Shown one piece after another: positions 35,001 through 44,165 of a DNA stretch of 64,000 nucleotides. Origin of the DNA: Tychonema litorale BBK16. Lineage in GTDB: Bacteria > Cyanobacteriota > Cyanobacteriia > Cyanobacteriales > Microcoleaceae. Each line of letters opens with the position of its first letter. Position 1 is the stretch's first letter. Made by a program: the position numbers and the translations under genes. Location of the stretch: the NCBI RefSeq assembly GCF_021648855.1, contig NZ_JAKJHX010000003.1:1-64000 (forward strand), read 5' to 3'. Under the pieces are notes generated by a model. That model was not told the origin of the DNA, did no database searches, and saw nothing but the letters and a program-made list of their open reading frames with translations.

Positions 35001-35755
35001 TTTTGTCGCTCTTCATTTTGCAGATCGTAGATAGATTTAATCACTGAGCGATTGTGTCTGGTTTGTAAGCTTTCCCAATCATTATTTTCCTTCGCCACAT
35101 TATCCCAAACAAATACCTGTAAACCATTCCAAAGTTTATAGTCAATATCTTCTGTCTTATCTAAATATAACCTACATTGAGGGTTAGCAGCTATAAAATC
35201 CCAGTTAGCCTGTCGCGCTGCTGACCAATTGCTATTGATGACAACAATAAGCGATCTTTCAGCTAAGAAAGGTTTCACCAAAAGTAATCCCATTAAATGC
35301 GATCTATAGTCATGAGCTGCATCATAGAAATATACACCTATTTTTTCTTCAGGCGCAATTTCTTTGAGATCGCAAAAAAACTCTTCAAACTCTTGATTAC
35401 AGAGAATGACTTGCTCTGATAAATCGAAGGTTGATAAATTTGCTGTCAATTTTTCAAAGCTATCTCCAAAAGTATCAAATTCAGAGAAGTTATCTACTGC
35501 ATATGCCATCTGTTCTGGGTGTTCTAGAAGTGCAGAAATTAAACTTGCTCCCTGGAAGCAGCCCACTTCGCAATAAACCTCGTCAGGCTCCAAGCATTCC
35601 ACCGCAAAGTTCAGCAACTGCATAACGTTAGCTGTTGTCATACCTGTAACTTGATTCAAGATTTGCTGAAAACAATCTGTTTTGGGAAAAACTAAATCTT
35701 GTTCCCATTTTTCATACAAGCTAGCGAGTTGCTGGAAAAATCTTTGATGGTTCAT
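32081..35755 (-). CDS. Fusion: methyltransferase - TPR - OGT-like - methyltransferase
   Basis: 1224 residues from ATG 35755 (TTG 35764 extends by three). An N-terminal SAM-methyltransferase-like domain (about 40-240: YCEVGCFQGASLISALLEHP, VYFYDAAHDYRSHLMGLLLV) is followed by a long TPR array (about 290-610) with canonical units such as AIQAYQEAIKLDPENVQAYN. Then an OGT-like domain (about 668-1025: IGYVSHGLRGNGVGKLVLGW, SCQSLSKYLPQHDY with the UDP-site Lys, LDTFSWSGGVTTLEAIA), and a second methyltransferase (about 1043-1224: VLHVGCGSYSFLRLH, WSSHNIEHIYHHEV, VLKPGGFVLITLPD). Last gene of the four-gene operon. It may glycosylate and methylate one substrate. Confidence 0.85.
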   Translation of the reverse strand: MNHQRFFQQLASLYEKWEQDLVFPKTDCFQQILNQVTGMTTANVMQLLNFAVECLEPDEVYCEVGCFQGASLISALLEHPEQMAYAVDNFSEFDTFGDSFEKLTANLSTFDLSEQVILCNQEFEEFFCDLKEIAPEEKIGVYFYDAAHDYRSHLMGLLLVKPFLAERSLIVVINSNWSAARQANWDFIAANPQCRLYLDKTEDIDYKLWNGLQVFVWDNVAKENNDWESLQTRHNRSVIKSIYDLQNEERQKIINTLHNEAIELHCSGAIIPSNKNANPSDEEILLWASQNLITAEQKYQEVLRWEPENADAWFHLGTLCYMKEQYRDAILLVLKSIELDPLKSIRHYNLGIVLETIGDRSQAIQAYQEAIKLDPENVQAYNNLGNILAETGEIEKAESVYRQAIAANSSHFGGYLNLGNLLMLCQRTDDAISAYEAALKLKPHHPDILNNLGLAFQAKNNLAQYYYYLGYASYHQRQYDQAIIYFQNFLDIQTGDVPVYTALANCYQLINKENEALKVYEESTRLYPQKADLYFLWILALHKIGRSQEAIALAYKSSKLLPHALYLKREAELFLPVIYDTSEEIKFYRKRFAQGLQNFSHHISLEKPEERQNALKGIGYYQNFLLQYQGKNDLELQKEYGQLVHRIMAANYPQWVLPRSIPPLKPQEKIRIGYVSHGLRGNGVGKLVLGWLRNCDRQLFEIYCYHINSEQDALTEKFIVYSDFFHQIADDLEAVCQQIISDRLHVLVFVEVGMHPQMIQMAALRLASVQCTTWLHPVTSGLPTIDYFLSSEAMEPENAEEHYLEQLIRLPKLGISYTKQIVPEQTKSRSDFQISDDKIVYLSCQSLSKYLPQHDYIFPEIARRLADSQFVFIANQKPSITAKFQQRLKQAFNRYGLNSEDYCIILPRQTLISYWQLNLLSDIFLDTFSWSGGVTTLEAIACNLPIVTCPGELMRSRQSYGMLKILGLIDTIAKDEAEYIDIAVKLGLDAEWRRNISQQMSDRHANLYEDVTCVKALEQFYQQVVQEKLATDATVTPTSETSRKKVLHVGCGSYSFLRLHETFRNDEWQEVRLDIDPNVKPDIISSITDMSSVSSQSFDAIWSSHNIEHIYHHEVAIALAEFYRVLKPGGFVLITLPDIQKVAEYVAQGNLEQPLYISPSGPISALDILYGFGADIAKGKYYMAHRTGFTQQSLALKIQEAGFHPVEVNNEGLNLWATAYKPID

Positions 35756-35799
35756 AATTTTCAAAAAATGTTAAGCATAGAGTCTGTCACGTAATTTGG

Positions 35800-37395
35800 T
35801 TAAAGTTCCAAATTCTTAAAGTTGTTTATTTCATATAGCGGAATTTTTTCTGCTTTTGCTTGAGCGATCGCATTTTTATTTTCATTATCCAATACAATTC
35901 GACCTTGAAGTAAAGGTATCAAAGCTGACCGCTGAATTTCGCTTAACTGTCCCATCAGTAAAATTTCTGGACCGTCAGAAACATCTAAATCTTCTTCCAT
36001 TAAAAGATTCATCGCTACACTTGATAGCACAAGATTAGCATCTTCGTCAGAAATGTTACTATTGTCCATCAATAAATTTATCTTGTTTTTGTTTGGGTGA
36101 GTGGCAAGCGCCCTCACCATTTGTTCCAATTCCAAGCTAAGAGACTCTTCTGACTGCGACCAATCTGGAAAAACAATTAGGTTAATTTCTCTCAAGTTTA
36201 TCGACAGCGACAAGGCTGCTGAGCCTCCTTCCTTTTCCTGGCATTTCTCAATTTGCTGAGTATAATAACCCAGCATTTCAAGAAAGCGCAAAGCTGTAGG
36301 AACAGGAGCGTAATTTTCAATTGCCCACTGCCGACCTGACCTAGAGATTTTCTCCAAAATTCCTGGGTCATCAGCAATGCGATCGACAGTATCTTGCATA
36401 TTGTCTAAATCGATTCCTATATAATGCCGCCAATTTTCTGGCATGACTGGCAGTTTAACTTCATATTTATCAAAATCTACGTGAAACGTTACGCACCCAG
36501 CCGCCAATGATTCCCAAAAACGCCAACTGTCCCACCATTCTACGATCGATTCTCCTGTAAAATAATCTGAGGTAACAGAACCCCCAAAGCAAGCACAAGC
36601 AGCAGATTTTTTCAATCGTTGGTAGTAACTTGGATAGTGACGTTGACCTGTTTGCTCCCACTGCAAGTAGTGGTAATTGTCTGAGGGAGATTTATCAAAA
36701 TCATCAACGGTATCATCCAGCAACAGAATATCTTTAATCAATGGAAAGAATTGCTCGCTAACGATCTGTCTAAGAGGATTGTTAACTGTCATTGCTCCAC
36801 TATCAATCCACAGATAACCTTGGGAAAATTTCAGCAAGCTATTAGTGTATACCAATTTCCTTTGATCGTGGCGGAAATTGACAAGCAAACTTTTTTCCCT
36901 AGCTTGAAAATGATTAAATTCGTTGGTTTCTCGGAGCATACGGTTAGAAAGACCAAAAACCCAAGTTAAACAATTTGAAGGATATATAGATTTGCTGTTG
37001 CAGTGAGTTCTAAATCTGAAATCAAAATTTTCTAACTGTGGATTCCAGAGGGTAAACCCATCCATGTCATCTAGCAAGACAGTAACATATTTTTGCTGTG
37101 AGTGAAATAGATTTTCAGGAAAAACTGTCGCGTTTCTCATCCATCTGAAGTCCAAAATCACAATCGAGCAGTCATGATGAGTGACACTTGAATCATAACA
37201 AAATAAATATTCTTCTGTATCGAAGTCAATCTTCCAATGATTGATGTTTGAATAAAAGGGTATTCCCAACTCTTTAAAGCCTTCTGCTAAACATATACTG
37301 ACAGGCGAATAGACTCCTTCGCAGCAATAGAAAAATATAGGTCTGTCCAAAGCTAGTTTGAGAGAGGATTGAGATTTTGAAATATCACTATTCAT
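35800..37395 (-). CDS. Glycosyltransferase-like protein with C-terminal module A
   Basis: 531 residues. The N-terminal part (about 15-385) resembles a GT-B glycosyltransferase of the exostosin/CgeB-like kind: PIFFYCCEGVYSPVSICLAE at the start, DSWRFWESLAAGCVTFHVDF near the nucleotide-sugar site, and a closing helix SGRQWAIENYAPVPTALRFL. Residues about 400-525 are module A (LREINLIVFPDWSQSEESL, LLMEEDLDVSDGPEILLMG). Its DNA is very similar to that of the module in the upstream gene. It is third in the operon, with 44 bases to the gene before and gaps of 35-44 bases on either side. Confidence 0.75.
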   Translation of the reverse strand: MNSDISKSQSSLKLALDRPIFFYCCEGVYSPVSICLAEGFKELGIPFYSNINHWKIDFDTEEYLFCYDSSVTHHDCSIVILDFRWMRNATVFPENLFHSQQKYVTVLLDDMDGFTLWNPQLENFDFRFRTHCNSKSIYPSNCLTWVFGLSNRMLRETNEFNHFQAREKSLLVNFRHDQRKLVYTNSLLKFSQGYLWIDSGAMTVNNPLRQIVSEQFFPLIKDILLLDDTVDDFDKSPSDNYHYLQWEQTGQRHYPSYYQRLKKSAACACFGGSVTSDYFTGESIVEWWDSWRFWESLAAGCVTFHVDFDKYEVKLPVMPENWRHYIGIDLDNMQDTVDRIADDPGILEKISRSGRQWAIENYAPVPTALRFLEMLGYYTQQIEKCQEKEGGSAALSLSINLREINLIVFPDWSQSEESLSLELEQMVRALATHPNKNKINLLMDNSNISDEDANLVLSSVAMNLLMEEDLDVSDGPEILLMGQLSEIQRSALIPLLQGRIVLDNENKNAIAQAKAEKIPLYEINNFKNLEL

Positions 37396-37439
37396 AGTAA
37401 TCGTAGATACACAATAATTGCTGAGACTTTCTGTCAGAA

Positions 37440-40400
37440 TTACATAGTTGTAAAACAGTCCTGTAGATAAAATGAGATTTTTTTATACCCTAAAGATGTG
37501 ATCGCCTCTCTATTCTCATTGTACAACACAATTCGACCGTGAAGTCGAGTTATCAAAGCTGACCGCTGAATTCTGGTCAACTGTCCAATTATTGAAATTT
37601 CCGGGCCGTCGGAAACATCTAAATCTTCTTCCATTAAAAGATTCATAGCTACACTTGATAACGCAAGATTGGCATCTTCGTCAGAAATGTTACTATTGTC
37701 TACCAAGAGAGTTATCTTACTTTTATCTGGGTGAGTTGCAATGGCTTTGATAACAACAGCCAGTTCCTCTAGTATTAGTTCTTCTGGCTGTCTCCAGTCT
37801 GGAAAAATGATCAAATTAATCTCTCTCAGATTCAACTGGTTTTTCAGAGCATCTACTTGATATTTGTAAAAAAAATCTTTAAACACCGAGCCAATTTTCT
37901 CAGAGTAAGAGCGACTATCTAGAAAAGCAGGATTAGACTGCATTTTCTCCTTGATATAAATGCTTTTCTGTTGACGCAAATCAGGTTTAGTACCCAGAGC
38001 GATCGCCAAATCAATATAAGACTCTTCGCTATCAGTAATTAAATCGGGCACATCAAGCTCTCTTAGCAGCGATGCTCCCATATTTGATCGCGCATAATCT
38101 CCTGACATCACCACTGTTGGCAAACCAACTTCTAACGGATCTATGAGCGATGTCATCCCAGCATAGGGATAGGAATCTAAATAAATGTCTGCTACCTTTA
38201 AACGTTCTTTCACATCAGCACGGTTAGGTACGGCTTCCAGAAGAATTAACCGATCGGCATCCAAACCATATTTAGCTAAAGTAGCTACTAAACGCTGCTT
38301 AAAAGCTGTAACTGGATAAATAGGAGCCCAGTTAGGATTAAAGGGATATAGCACTAGCACAGAACCAGGTACAGCAGCAATTATTTTGATCCACATCTCT
38401 TCTACTTCTGGCAATATCTTGAAAAAATTAGCACCAGAAATATAAACAACAGCATTTTGAGGAATGCCCATAGTTTCTCTTTGACAACTTATAGTTTTGA
38501 TGAGTTGCTCTTCAGTGGCAAAATCAAAACATTGAGCAGGAACATCTAATTTAACCAAGTTTTCTTTATAATCGTTTTGAGTGTCATTTTCAATATCTGT
38601 AAGTTTACTAGAGATATAATAATCTATATGTCGCATCCCCGTAGTTACAGGGGAATTCATTCCTACAACTTGTATGGGTGCTAGTCGATGCAAAGCTAGT
38701 TCGGCAATCGTATTAGTTTGAGCTGTGATATTATTAGCGATAAAAAGAATGTCTAGTTCCCATTTTCGTAGAGTTTCTACTTGGAGTTTAAGATTTTGAG
38801 GCAGTTTAACTGCAATGTCAGTAAAACCTAAACAACACTTTTCAAAACGATGACCGCTGGAATTGATAAAATAAAGAATTATTTCAAATTCATCTCTATT
38901 CAAATGTTTATATACTGGCAATGTGGCAAATATTTCTGCTTGAGTGCTAAAATTATCAGCAAGAATGCCCAGTCTAATTTTATTTCTATCAGCCGAACGC
39001 TCAGGTAAATCAAAATCTATCGGATGTCCCTGAATTTTTAAGGCAAACTCGATGATGTCTGCACGCTTGACATATATTTTCTTAAGATTTTTGTTACTAA
39101 AATAAACAGCAAATTTGGCATGACGCTGGAAAAGTAAAGCTACAGAATGCCAAAAATGTAATTCTGAATGTTGAAAAATGTTGGTATGTATATAGTCTAC
39201 CCATCTTTGAATATGTTGGTAGTACATATTTACTTCCCCAATCTCTTGGAATAAATATGGAATATCAAACAACAATTTTATGTATTCATTTAGTAGTTGC
39301 TGAGGAATACAATGTAGGTCGTATTCCAAAGGTAACTGGTAGGCAGGCTTGTTTCGCATCTCCACCAGTAGTTCCTGGATCGCCTTTTGCTGGTCAAGTT
39401 GCTGGGGAGTTTGTTCATCTGTTTCATTTAAAGTAAGTTTTGTAGCGTTAATTAAAGCAGAACTAACAGTTTGCGCCATTTGAGACCAAGAAAATTTTTT
39501 CGCTTGTTCTAACCCTGCTGCAATCAATGAATTGCGAATTTTCGGTTTTTGTACCTCGCACAGTGCATCAGTTAACCCATCAATATCATCATCTTTCACA
39601 TATAAAGCTGCTGCACCAGCCACTTCAGGAATAGAAGCATTCGGGCAAGTAATGACTGGACAACCGCAGGCCATTGCTTCCAGCACAGGCAACCCAAAGC
39701 CTTCATAGAGAGAAGGATAAACCAGAGCGACAGCATCGGAATAAGCTAATCTCAATTCCTCATCACTGAGTTGTAGCTTATGCACAACACTTCCTGCGGT
39801 ATAAATTCTCAACTCCCCTTCTAGTAAAATTCCACTACCCGTAAAAACAATGTCAAATCCTTGTTTACTAGCAAGTTTTCCAAAAGCCTGAAAAAACAAC
39901 ATAATATTTTTATAATCCGACCCGCCACCGACTGATATAAAATAGGGTTTTGAGATGCCGTACTTATTTTTAAAACTATTAATTTCTTCTTGACTCGCTG
40001 GTGTGAAAAGATTGTCCACTCCACAATGAGCTATAGTTACAGATGCTAGGGAAATTTCTGGAAAAAATATTGTTAAGTCCTGCGCTGTATTTTCTGAAAT
40101 CGAAATATATGCAGAAGCATGGCGGATACCGTAATGCTTTTCTCTCCACATTGGTTCCTGCAAATTGGCTTGCAAAACTTCGGGAATCATGTCATAAGCC
40201 ATGAATACAGAAGGGGTTGATAGTGGTGTTGTATAGTAAGTGGAGATAAATAAATCTGCACCTTCTTCATCGCAGACTTGTTGTAACATTTCTCTATCAG
40301 CAATCGTGCTACCGTAGTCATAACGCGGTACATTTCGATACCGAAGACCAGGAATTTTGGGAGCAGTACCAACTCGATCTATAATAACTATATGCTTGCA

Positions 40401-41564
40401 AAAGTCATCTTTTGCCCATTCTTCCAGCAAAGATTGCCAGACGCGAGCTATTCCTGTTCTGTAAAGTTGGAAAAACACGCCATCAATGATAATCGTGGGA
40501 GATGCTGTTTGATCTGTTAAATTTCTACTTTGTAACACATCGGGTTCTACAAATCGCCAATCAGTGCCGTTAGATGCTTTTTGGGCGATCGGGACTACAC
40601 CGCAGGACTCGGCAATATCAACGGTTGTTCCATCCCGCACCCAGCCTAAATAGTCACGTAATAGAACTGGAAATCTAGTCTGCCGCTGCAAGGCTGTCCA
40701 TTGCAATAGGGCATTGGTATAACCATAATATTGCTCTTTAAATTTTAACTGTTCTGGTATCACATAAGCAAAATGTTGGAAAACTAATCCCAGGTTTTCT
40801 GTTTCTTCGTGTCGGAAAGCATTGAACTCTGCCACATTTATCAACTCACCATTTGGCAAAGGTTCAGCTAAAATAGGGGGTTCATGACGTACCCAGACAT
40901 GACCAGGCTTGAACCTCCAAGTCCGCAACCATTCTTGTGCAGGATTCTGAGCATAACAGTTGCGAGTGCTAATAACCAGATTCTCTCCGACAAAATACCA
41001 ACACCAATAAAAAGCAGCCTTTTTTTCAGGATTATTGATGAACAGATATCGGGCAGTACACAGTTGCTCAACCGTCCACAATTCATCAACATCGATTTGC
41101 CATAGTAAACATTCCTCGTTAATATTTTCCAATGGTGCATTAACCATTTCACGTTTCCCTTCCCAGAAAATACCCTCCGGTTTACGATAAACCGTGACAT
41201 TTTCTGGATATAGCTGTGCCAGTTCGTCTAGGTATTCTGTTGTGCCATCATTACTGCGTCCCTTGGAGTGGATTTCGTCGGTAATCCGTCCGCCATTTCC
41301 CAAAGACCACGCTGTATCATGCTTCAAGTCCGCTACACCCTCGACTATATGCCAATGCCATTGATAAGGTAGTTGCTTGAATAATTCTATATGATATTTT
41401 ATGAATGGTTCACCGTTGAGAACAATGGTAAAAAAGTGAATCGGCAATTGTGTAGATGCAACATCTATAGCAGACTGAACATTCTTATAACTGACTGGTT
41501 GAATAGGAAGTTTTTTGAACATAGCGTAGGCATTTATATCGGAGTCTGAAATGTTATTTTCCAT
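37440..41564 (-). CDS. Fusion: GT2-like - GT4 - OGT-like - module A
   Basis: 1374 residues holding three glycosyltransferase units. About 35-320: a GT2-related domain (FFTIVLNGEPFIKYHIELF, LLWQIDVDELW with a DxD-like metal site). About 355-690: a GT4 domain (IIDGVFFQLYRTGIARVWQS, SVGGGSDYKNIMLFFQAF, and the donor-site ALVYPSLYEGFGLPVLEAMA). About 855-1235: a diverged OGT-like domain (IRLGILADNF, LAPIQVVGMNSPVTTGMRHI, SGANFFKILPEV with the UDP-site Lys, LDSYPYAGMTSLIDPLEVGL). About 1243-1374: module A. It could build a short oligosaccharide in steps on one polypeptide; acceptor unknown. Confidence 0.85.
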   Translation of the reverse strand: MENNISDSDINAYAMFKKLPIQPVSYKNVQSAIDVASTQLPIHFFTIVLNGEPFIKYHIELFKQLPYQWHWHIVEGVADLKHDTAWSLGNGGRITDEIHSKGRSNDGTTEYLDELAQLYPENVTVYRKPEGIFWEGKREMVNAPLENINEECLLWQIDVDELWTVEQLCTARYLFINNPEKKAAFYWCWYFVGENLVISTRNCYAQNPAQEWLRTWRFKPGHVWVRHEPPILAEPLPNGELINVAEFNAFRHEETENLGLVFQHFAYVIPEQLKFKEQYYGYTNALLQWTALQRQTRFPVLLRDYLGWVRDGTTVDIAESCGVVPIAQKASNGTDWRFVEPDVLQSRNLTDQTASPTIIIDGVFFQLYRTGIARVWQSLLEEWAKDDFCKHIVIIDRVGTAPKIPGLRYRNVPRYDYGSTIADREMLQQVCDEEGADLFISTYYTTPLSTPSVFMAYDMIPEVLQANLQEPMWREKHYGIRHASAYISISENTAQDLTIFFPEISLASVTIAHCGVDNLFTPASQEEINSFKNKYGISKPYFISVGGGSDYKNIMLFFQAFGKLASKQGFDIVFTGSGILLEGELRIYTAGSVVHKLQLSDEELRLAYSDAVALVYPSLYEGFGLPVLEAMACGCPVITCPNASIPEVAGAAALYVKDDDIDGLTDALCEVQKPKIRNSLIAAGLEQAKKFSWSQMAQTVSSALINATKLTLNETDEQTPQQLDQQKAIQELLVEMRNKPAYQLPLEYDLHCIPQQLLNEYIKLLFDIPYLFQEIGEVNMYYQHIQRWVDYIHTNIFQHSELHFWHSVALLFQRHAKFAVYFSNKNLKKIYVKRADIIEFALKIQGHPIDFDLPERSADRNKIRLGILADNFSTQAEIFATLPVYKHLNRDEFEIILYFINSSGHRFEKCCLGFTDIAVKLPQNLKLQVETLRKWELDILFIANNITAQTNTIAELALHRLAPIQVVGMNSPVTTGMRHIDYYISSKLTDIENDTQNDYKENLVKLDVPAQCFDFATEEQLIKTISCQRETMGIPQNAVVYISGANFFKILPEVEEMWIKIIAAVPGSVLVLYPFNPNWAPIYPVTAFKQRLVATLAKYGLDADRLILLEAVPNRADVKERLKVADIYLDSYPYAGMTSLIDPLEVGLPTVVMSGDYARSNMGASLLRELDVPDLITDSEESYIDLAIALGTKPDLRQQKSIYIKEKMQSNPAFLDSRSYSEKIGSVFKDFFYKYQVDALKNQLNLREINLIIFPDWRQPEELILEELAVVIKAIATHPDKSKITLLVDNSNISDEDANLALSSVAMNLLMEEDLDVSDGPEISIIGQLTRIQRSALITRLHGRIVLYNENREAITSLGYKKISFYLQDCFTTM

Positions 41565-41672
41565 TATTTACAGCCTGTCTTTACCTTTTTTGTTAGATTA
41601 ACGTTTCCTGAGATTAGGCATCTGAAAACTTAAAATTTTAAATTATTTTCATTAAAAGCCTAATTACCAAAA

Positions 41673-44048
41673 TTATATGTAGCAGGTAAATTCTCCTTCA
41701 TATTTAGAAAAAAAGTTAGTGATATAAATCAAGGCTTCTTGAGGAGATAAATTGTGAACTTGCTCTATATCAGCATTCCACGGAAATTTATTTTTCCGGT
41801 CTGGCTGTTCTAGATATCCCCTTCTGTAGGCTTCCTCTGAGGTAAGTGAAGGTACTGGACTAATTTCTTGAGGAATCAAGAAAGCATTATTATAATGTAA
41901 CTCTACCAGAGAATAGTTATATTGTTCGCACAGAATATTTAACTGTGAAATACTTTGACCAAAAAAATGATCGTTATTCCAAACATAATTTGGGCTATAA
42001 TTAACAGTAAACTTTAGAGGTGGTGGAATCTTCTCGTTGATTTCTACGCTGATTAACAAAGGTCTAAATGAAGTAAGTATTTGATCTAAAACAAAATAAT
42101 CATAGCCATCTATATCAAGATTAAGAAAACTAAATTTTTCTGGGACTTGATGAGTTTTCATAAGAGAAACTACGTTTTCAGGTGTCACCATGCACTTACT
42201 TAAATTTACTTGTTCAAATTCAGTATACCTAAATGCTAATTTTGTAAATAGTTGGCTATCATATTCTACTGCTAATCCCGCCCATCCTTGCTTATATAAA
42301 AAATAAGTGTTTGACATAGTTATTCCATCACTAGCAGCTATATCCACACAGTATTTGTTTTCTAGATTTAATCGGCTTAAATATTTATCAATAATAGTTT
42401 CTTCGTCTAAATATGAATATTTCCGAGCGGGAGCATCTACATTTTTGCTATCTGCGATTTTAGGGATAGCTAGCATCAATACCTTAACAAATTCTTGAGG
42501 ATCGGAGGCATAACGCTGACAAGCTGTTGCAAATTCTAGGGTAGATTGTTCGTAAGGTACACAATTTAAAATGCTTTGAAGAACTTGTAATAATAAATCG
42601 GAATTAACGGGGTACAACTCCGAGCGCAACAACTCAACAATTCCCAAGGATATTAAGTCTTGATTTATAAAACTATTCATGTTAATGGAAAGTTCGACAA
42701 TCTTTAACAAATTATTTATATCGGTTGGAGCTATTTCCCGGATGTGTTGCCGGAGTATCCGAGCAACAGCATAATCGATGAGTCCTTCTCGGCGCTGTGC
42801 TTCTGTTTGTATAACTCCTATTAGTTCAGATGTGCATTCTTCTATTTGTTCAGCATTCTCCTCAAGTATACCGGTGAACCAGACTGTTAGAGCTTCGGCT
42901 TCTTTCTCTTGCAAAAGCAGCATCAACCCCAAATGCCAATAGTGGGATTTGATGTTTGGTTCAGCTTCTATAGCTTGCTCATATATACTCGCTGCTTTAG
43001 AATAGTCTCCTAACAATAAGCATGAATTACCTCTTTGTTGCCAATTATTTTGAGCGTTTAACAGAGATATGGCACTGTAACCGCTGCTGTAATCTCGAAT
43101 TTTAGCAACAATAGGCAATGAACTTAGTCCCAGCTTAACTAGCTCTGGAATTTCCGCTAAGCTCTCTATAATATTGTCAGCCAAGTTATATCTTATATCA
43201 TCGCCATATTGCAGGGTTAAATACGCTAGAAGTTCTAGAGCATAGTCAGGAAAGTTCATAACATCAGCTATACAAGCTAATTTTAGTATTTGATCTGGTG
43301 TCTTTAATTCTGTATTCAAGTCTTCCCGAATCAGATCCCGAAAATAAAAAGCATCAGACCAGACTAAGGCTCCATAATGGTCGGGTGATACTACAGGCAT
43401 TCGGCGACCGTCACGATGTATATTAGATAAATCAAAAAGTGTAAATCCTTGTTCTCTCAGGTACACATCTACATCCCCAAACAAAGGTTGACCCTTGTAT
43501 ATTTCTGTAAACTCTACTTCTGTTACAATCGCTAGAGTGCTGCTTTTTAAAATACTAGAAGCTCCTTTTAAAACCAGAAGCTCTGCTCCCTGAACGTCTA
43601 GTTGTATAAAATCAATCTCGCTAACTGCTTCTGATTGGCAAAAAAAATCTAAAGTTGTTATCTCAACTTCCGCAGTAGAAACTAGCTCAATTAGCTGAGA
43701 ATTTCCGACAAACCGCTCAATATAGAAATCACTGGGAGGATATAGTGAACTGCAACCTGGGTGTTTAGTAATGTAAATTGTGGATGTTCCGATACAATTT
43801 CCCAGAGCTAGTGGGATATGTTTTTCTGTCCAATTTATTTTTCGAGCTTCAAGAGCAGCGTTAGCCTCACTACAAGCAGCTTGATCGGCATCGAATCCAT
43901 AAATAGTAAGATTAGGTGCAAAAATATCCCACCCCTGACTCCCATAGTCATCTTTGTCTGCGATCTTACGAGAGCCAACGAGGCATACTGTTACGTGAAT
44001 ATTATCCAAATGTCCGCTTTTTTTTAGGCTCGGAACGAAGATTGCCAT
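41673..44048 (-). CDS. Fusion: FkbM-type methyltransferase - module B - FkbM-like methyltransferase
   Basis: 791 residues. About 30-250: an FkbM methyltransferase (IYGFDADQAACSEANAALEA, EVEITTLDFFCQ, IDFIQLDVQGAELLVLKGA). About 334-545: module B (WQQRGNSCLLLGDYSKAASI, YWHLGLMLLLQ, IREIAPTDINNLLKIVELSI), clearly homologous to the start of the protein at 29813. About 541-740: a second FkbM-like domain (YCVDIAASDGITMSNTYFLY, FSFLNLDIDGYDYFVLDQIL). FkbM domains O-methylate sugars or natural products. First gene of the minus-strand operon; 108 bases separate it from the next. Confidence 0.85.
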   Translation of the reverse strand: MAIFVPSLKKSGHLDNIHVTVCLVGSRKIADKDDYGSQGWDIFAPNLTIYGFDADQAACSEANAALEARKINWTEKHIPLALGNCIGTSTIYITKHPGCSSLYPPSDFYIERFVGNSQLIELVSTAEVEITTLDFFCQSEAVSEIDFIQLDVQGAELLVLKGASSILKSSTLAIVTEVEFTEIYKGQPLFGDVDVYLREQGFTLFDLSNIHRDGRRMPVVSPDHYGALVWSDAFYFRDLIREDLNTELKTPDQILKLACIADVMNFPDYALELLAYLTLQYGDDIRYNLADNIIESLAEIPELVKLGLSSLPIVAKIRDYSSGYSAISLLNAQNNWQQRGNSCLLLGDYSKAASIYEQAIEAEPNIKSHYWHLGLMLLLQEKEAEALTVWFTGILEENAEQIEECTSELIGVIQTEAQRREGLIDYAVARILRQHIREIAPTDINNLLKIVELSINMNSFINQDLISLGIVELLRSELYPVNSDLLLQVLQSILNCVPYEQSTLEFATACQRYASDPQEFVKVLMLAIPKIADSKNVDAPARKYSYLDEETIIDKYLSRLNLENKYCVDIAASDGITMSNTYFLYKQGWAGLAVEYDSQLFTKLAFRYTEFEQVNLSKCMVTPENVVSLMKTHQVPEKFSFLNLDIDGYDYFVLDQILTSFRPLLISVEINEKIPPPLKFTVNYSPNYVWNNDHFFGQSISQLNILCEQYNYSLVELHYNNAFLIPQEISPVPSLTSEEAYRRGYLEQPDRKNKFPWNADIEQVHNLSPQEALIYITNFFSKYEGEFTCYI

Positions 44049-44165
44049 GCTAAAACCCTGAGATAAAATAAATTGATAATTAACGATAATATGGGTAGAT
44101 ATTGCGATGATAGGGAAGATGGCAGAAAAGCCAATGGAGGAGATACATCTGAACTCGCCCTTCCG

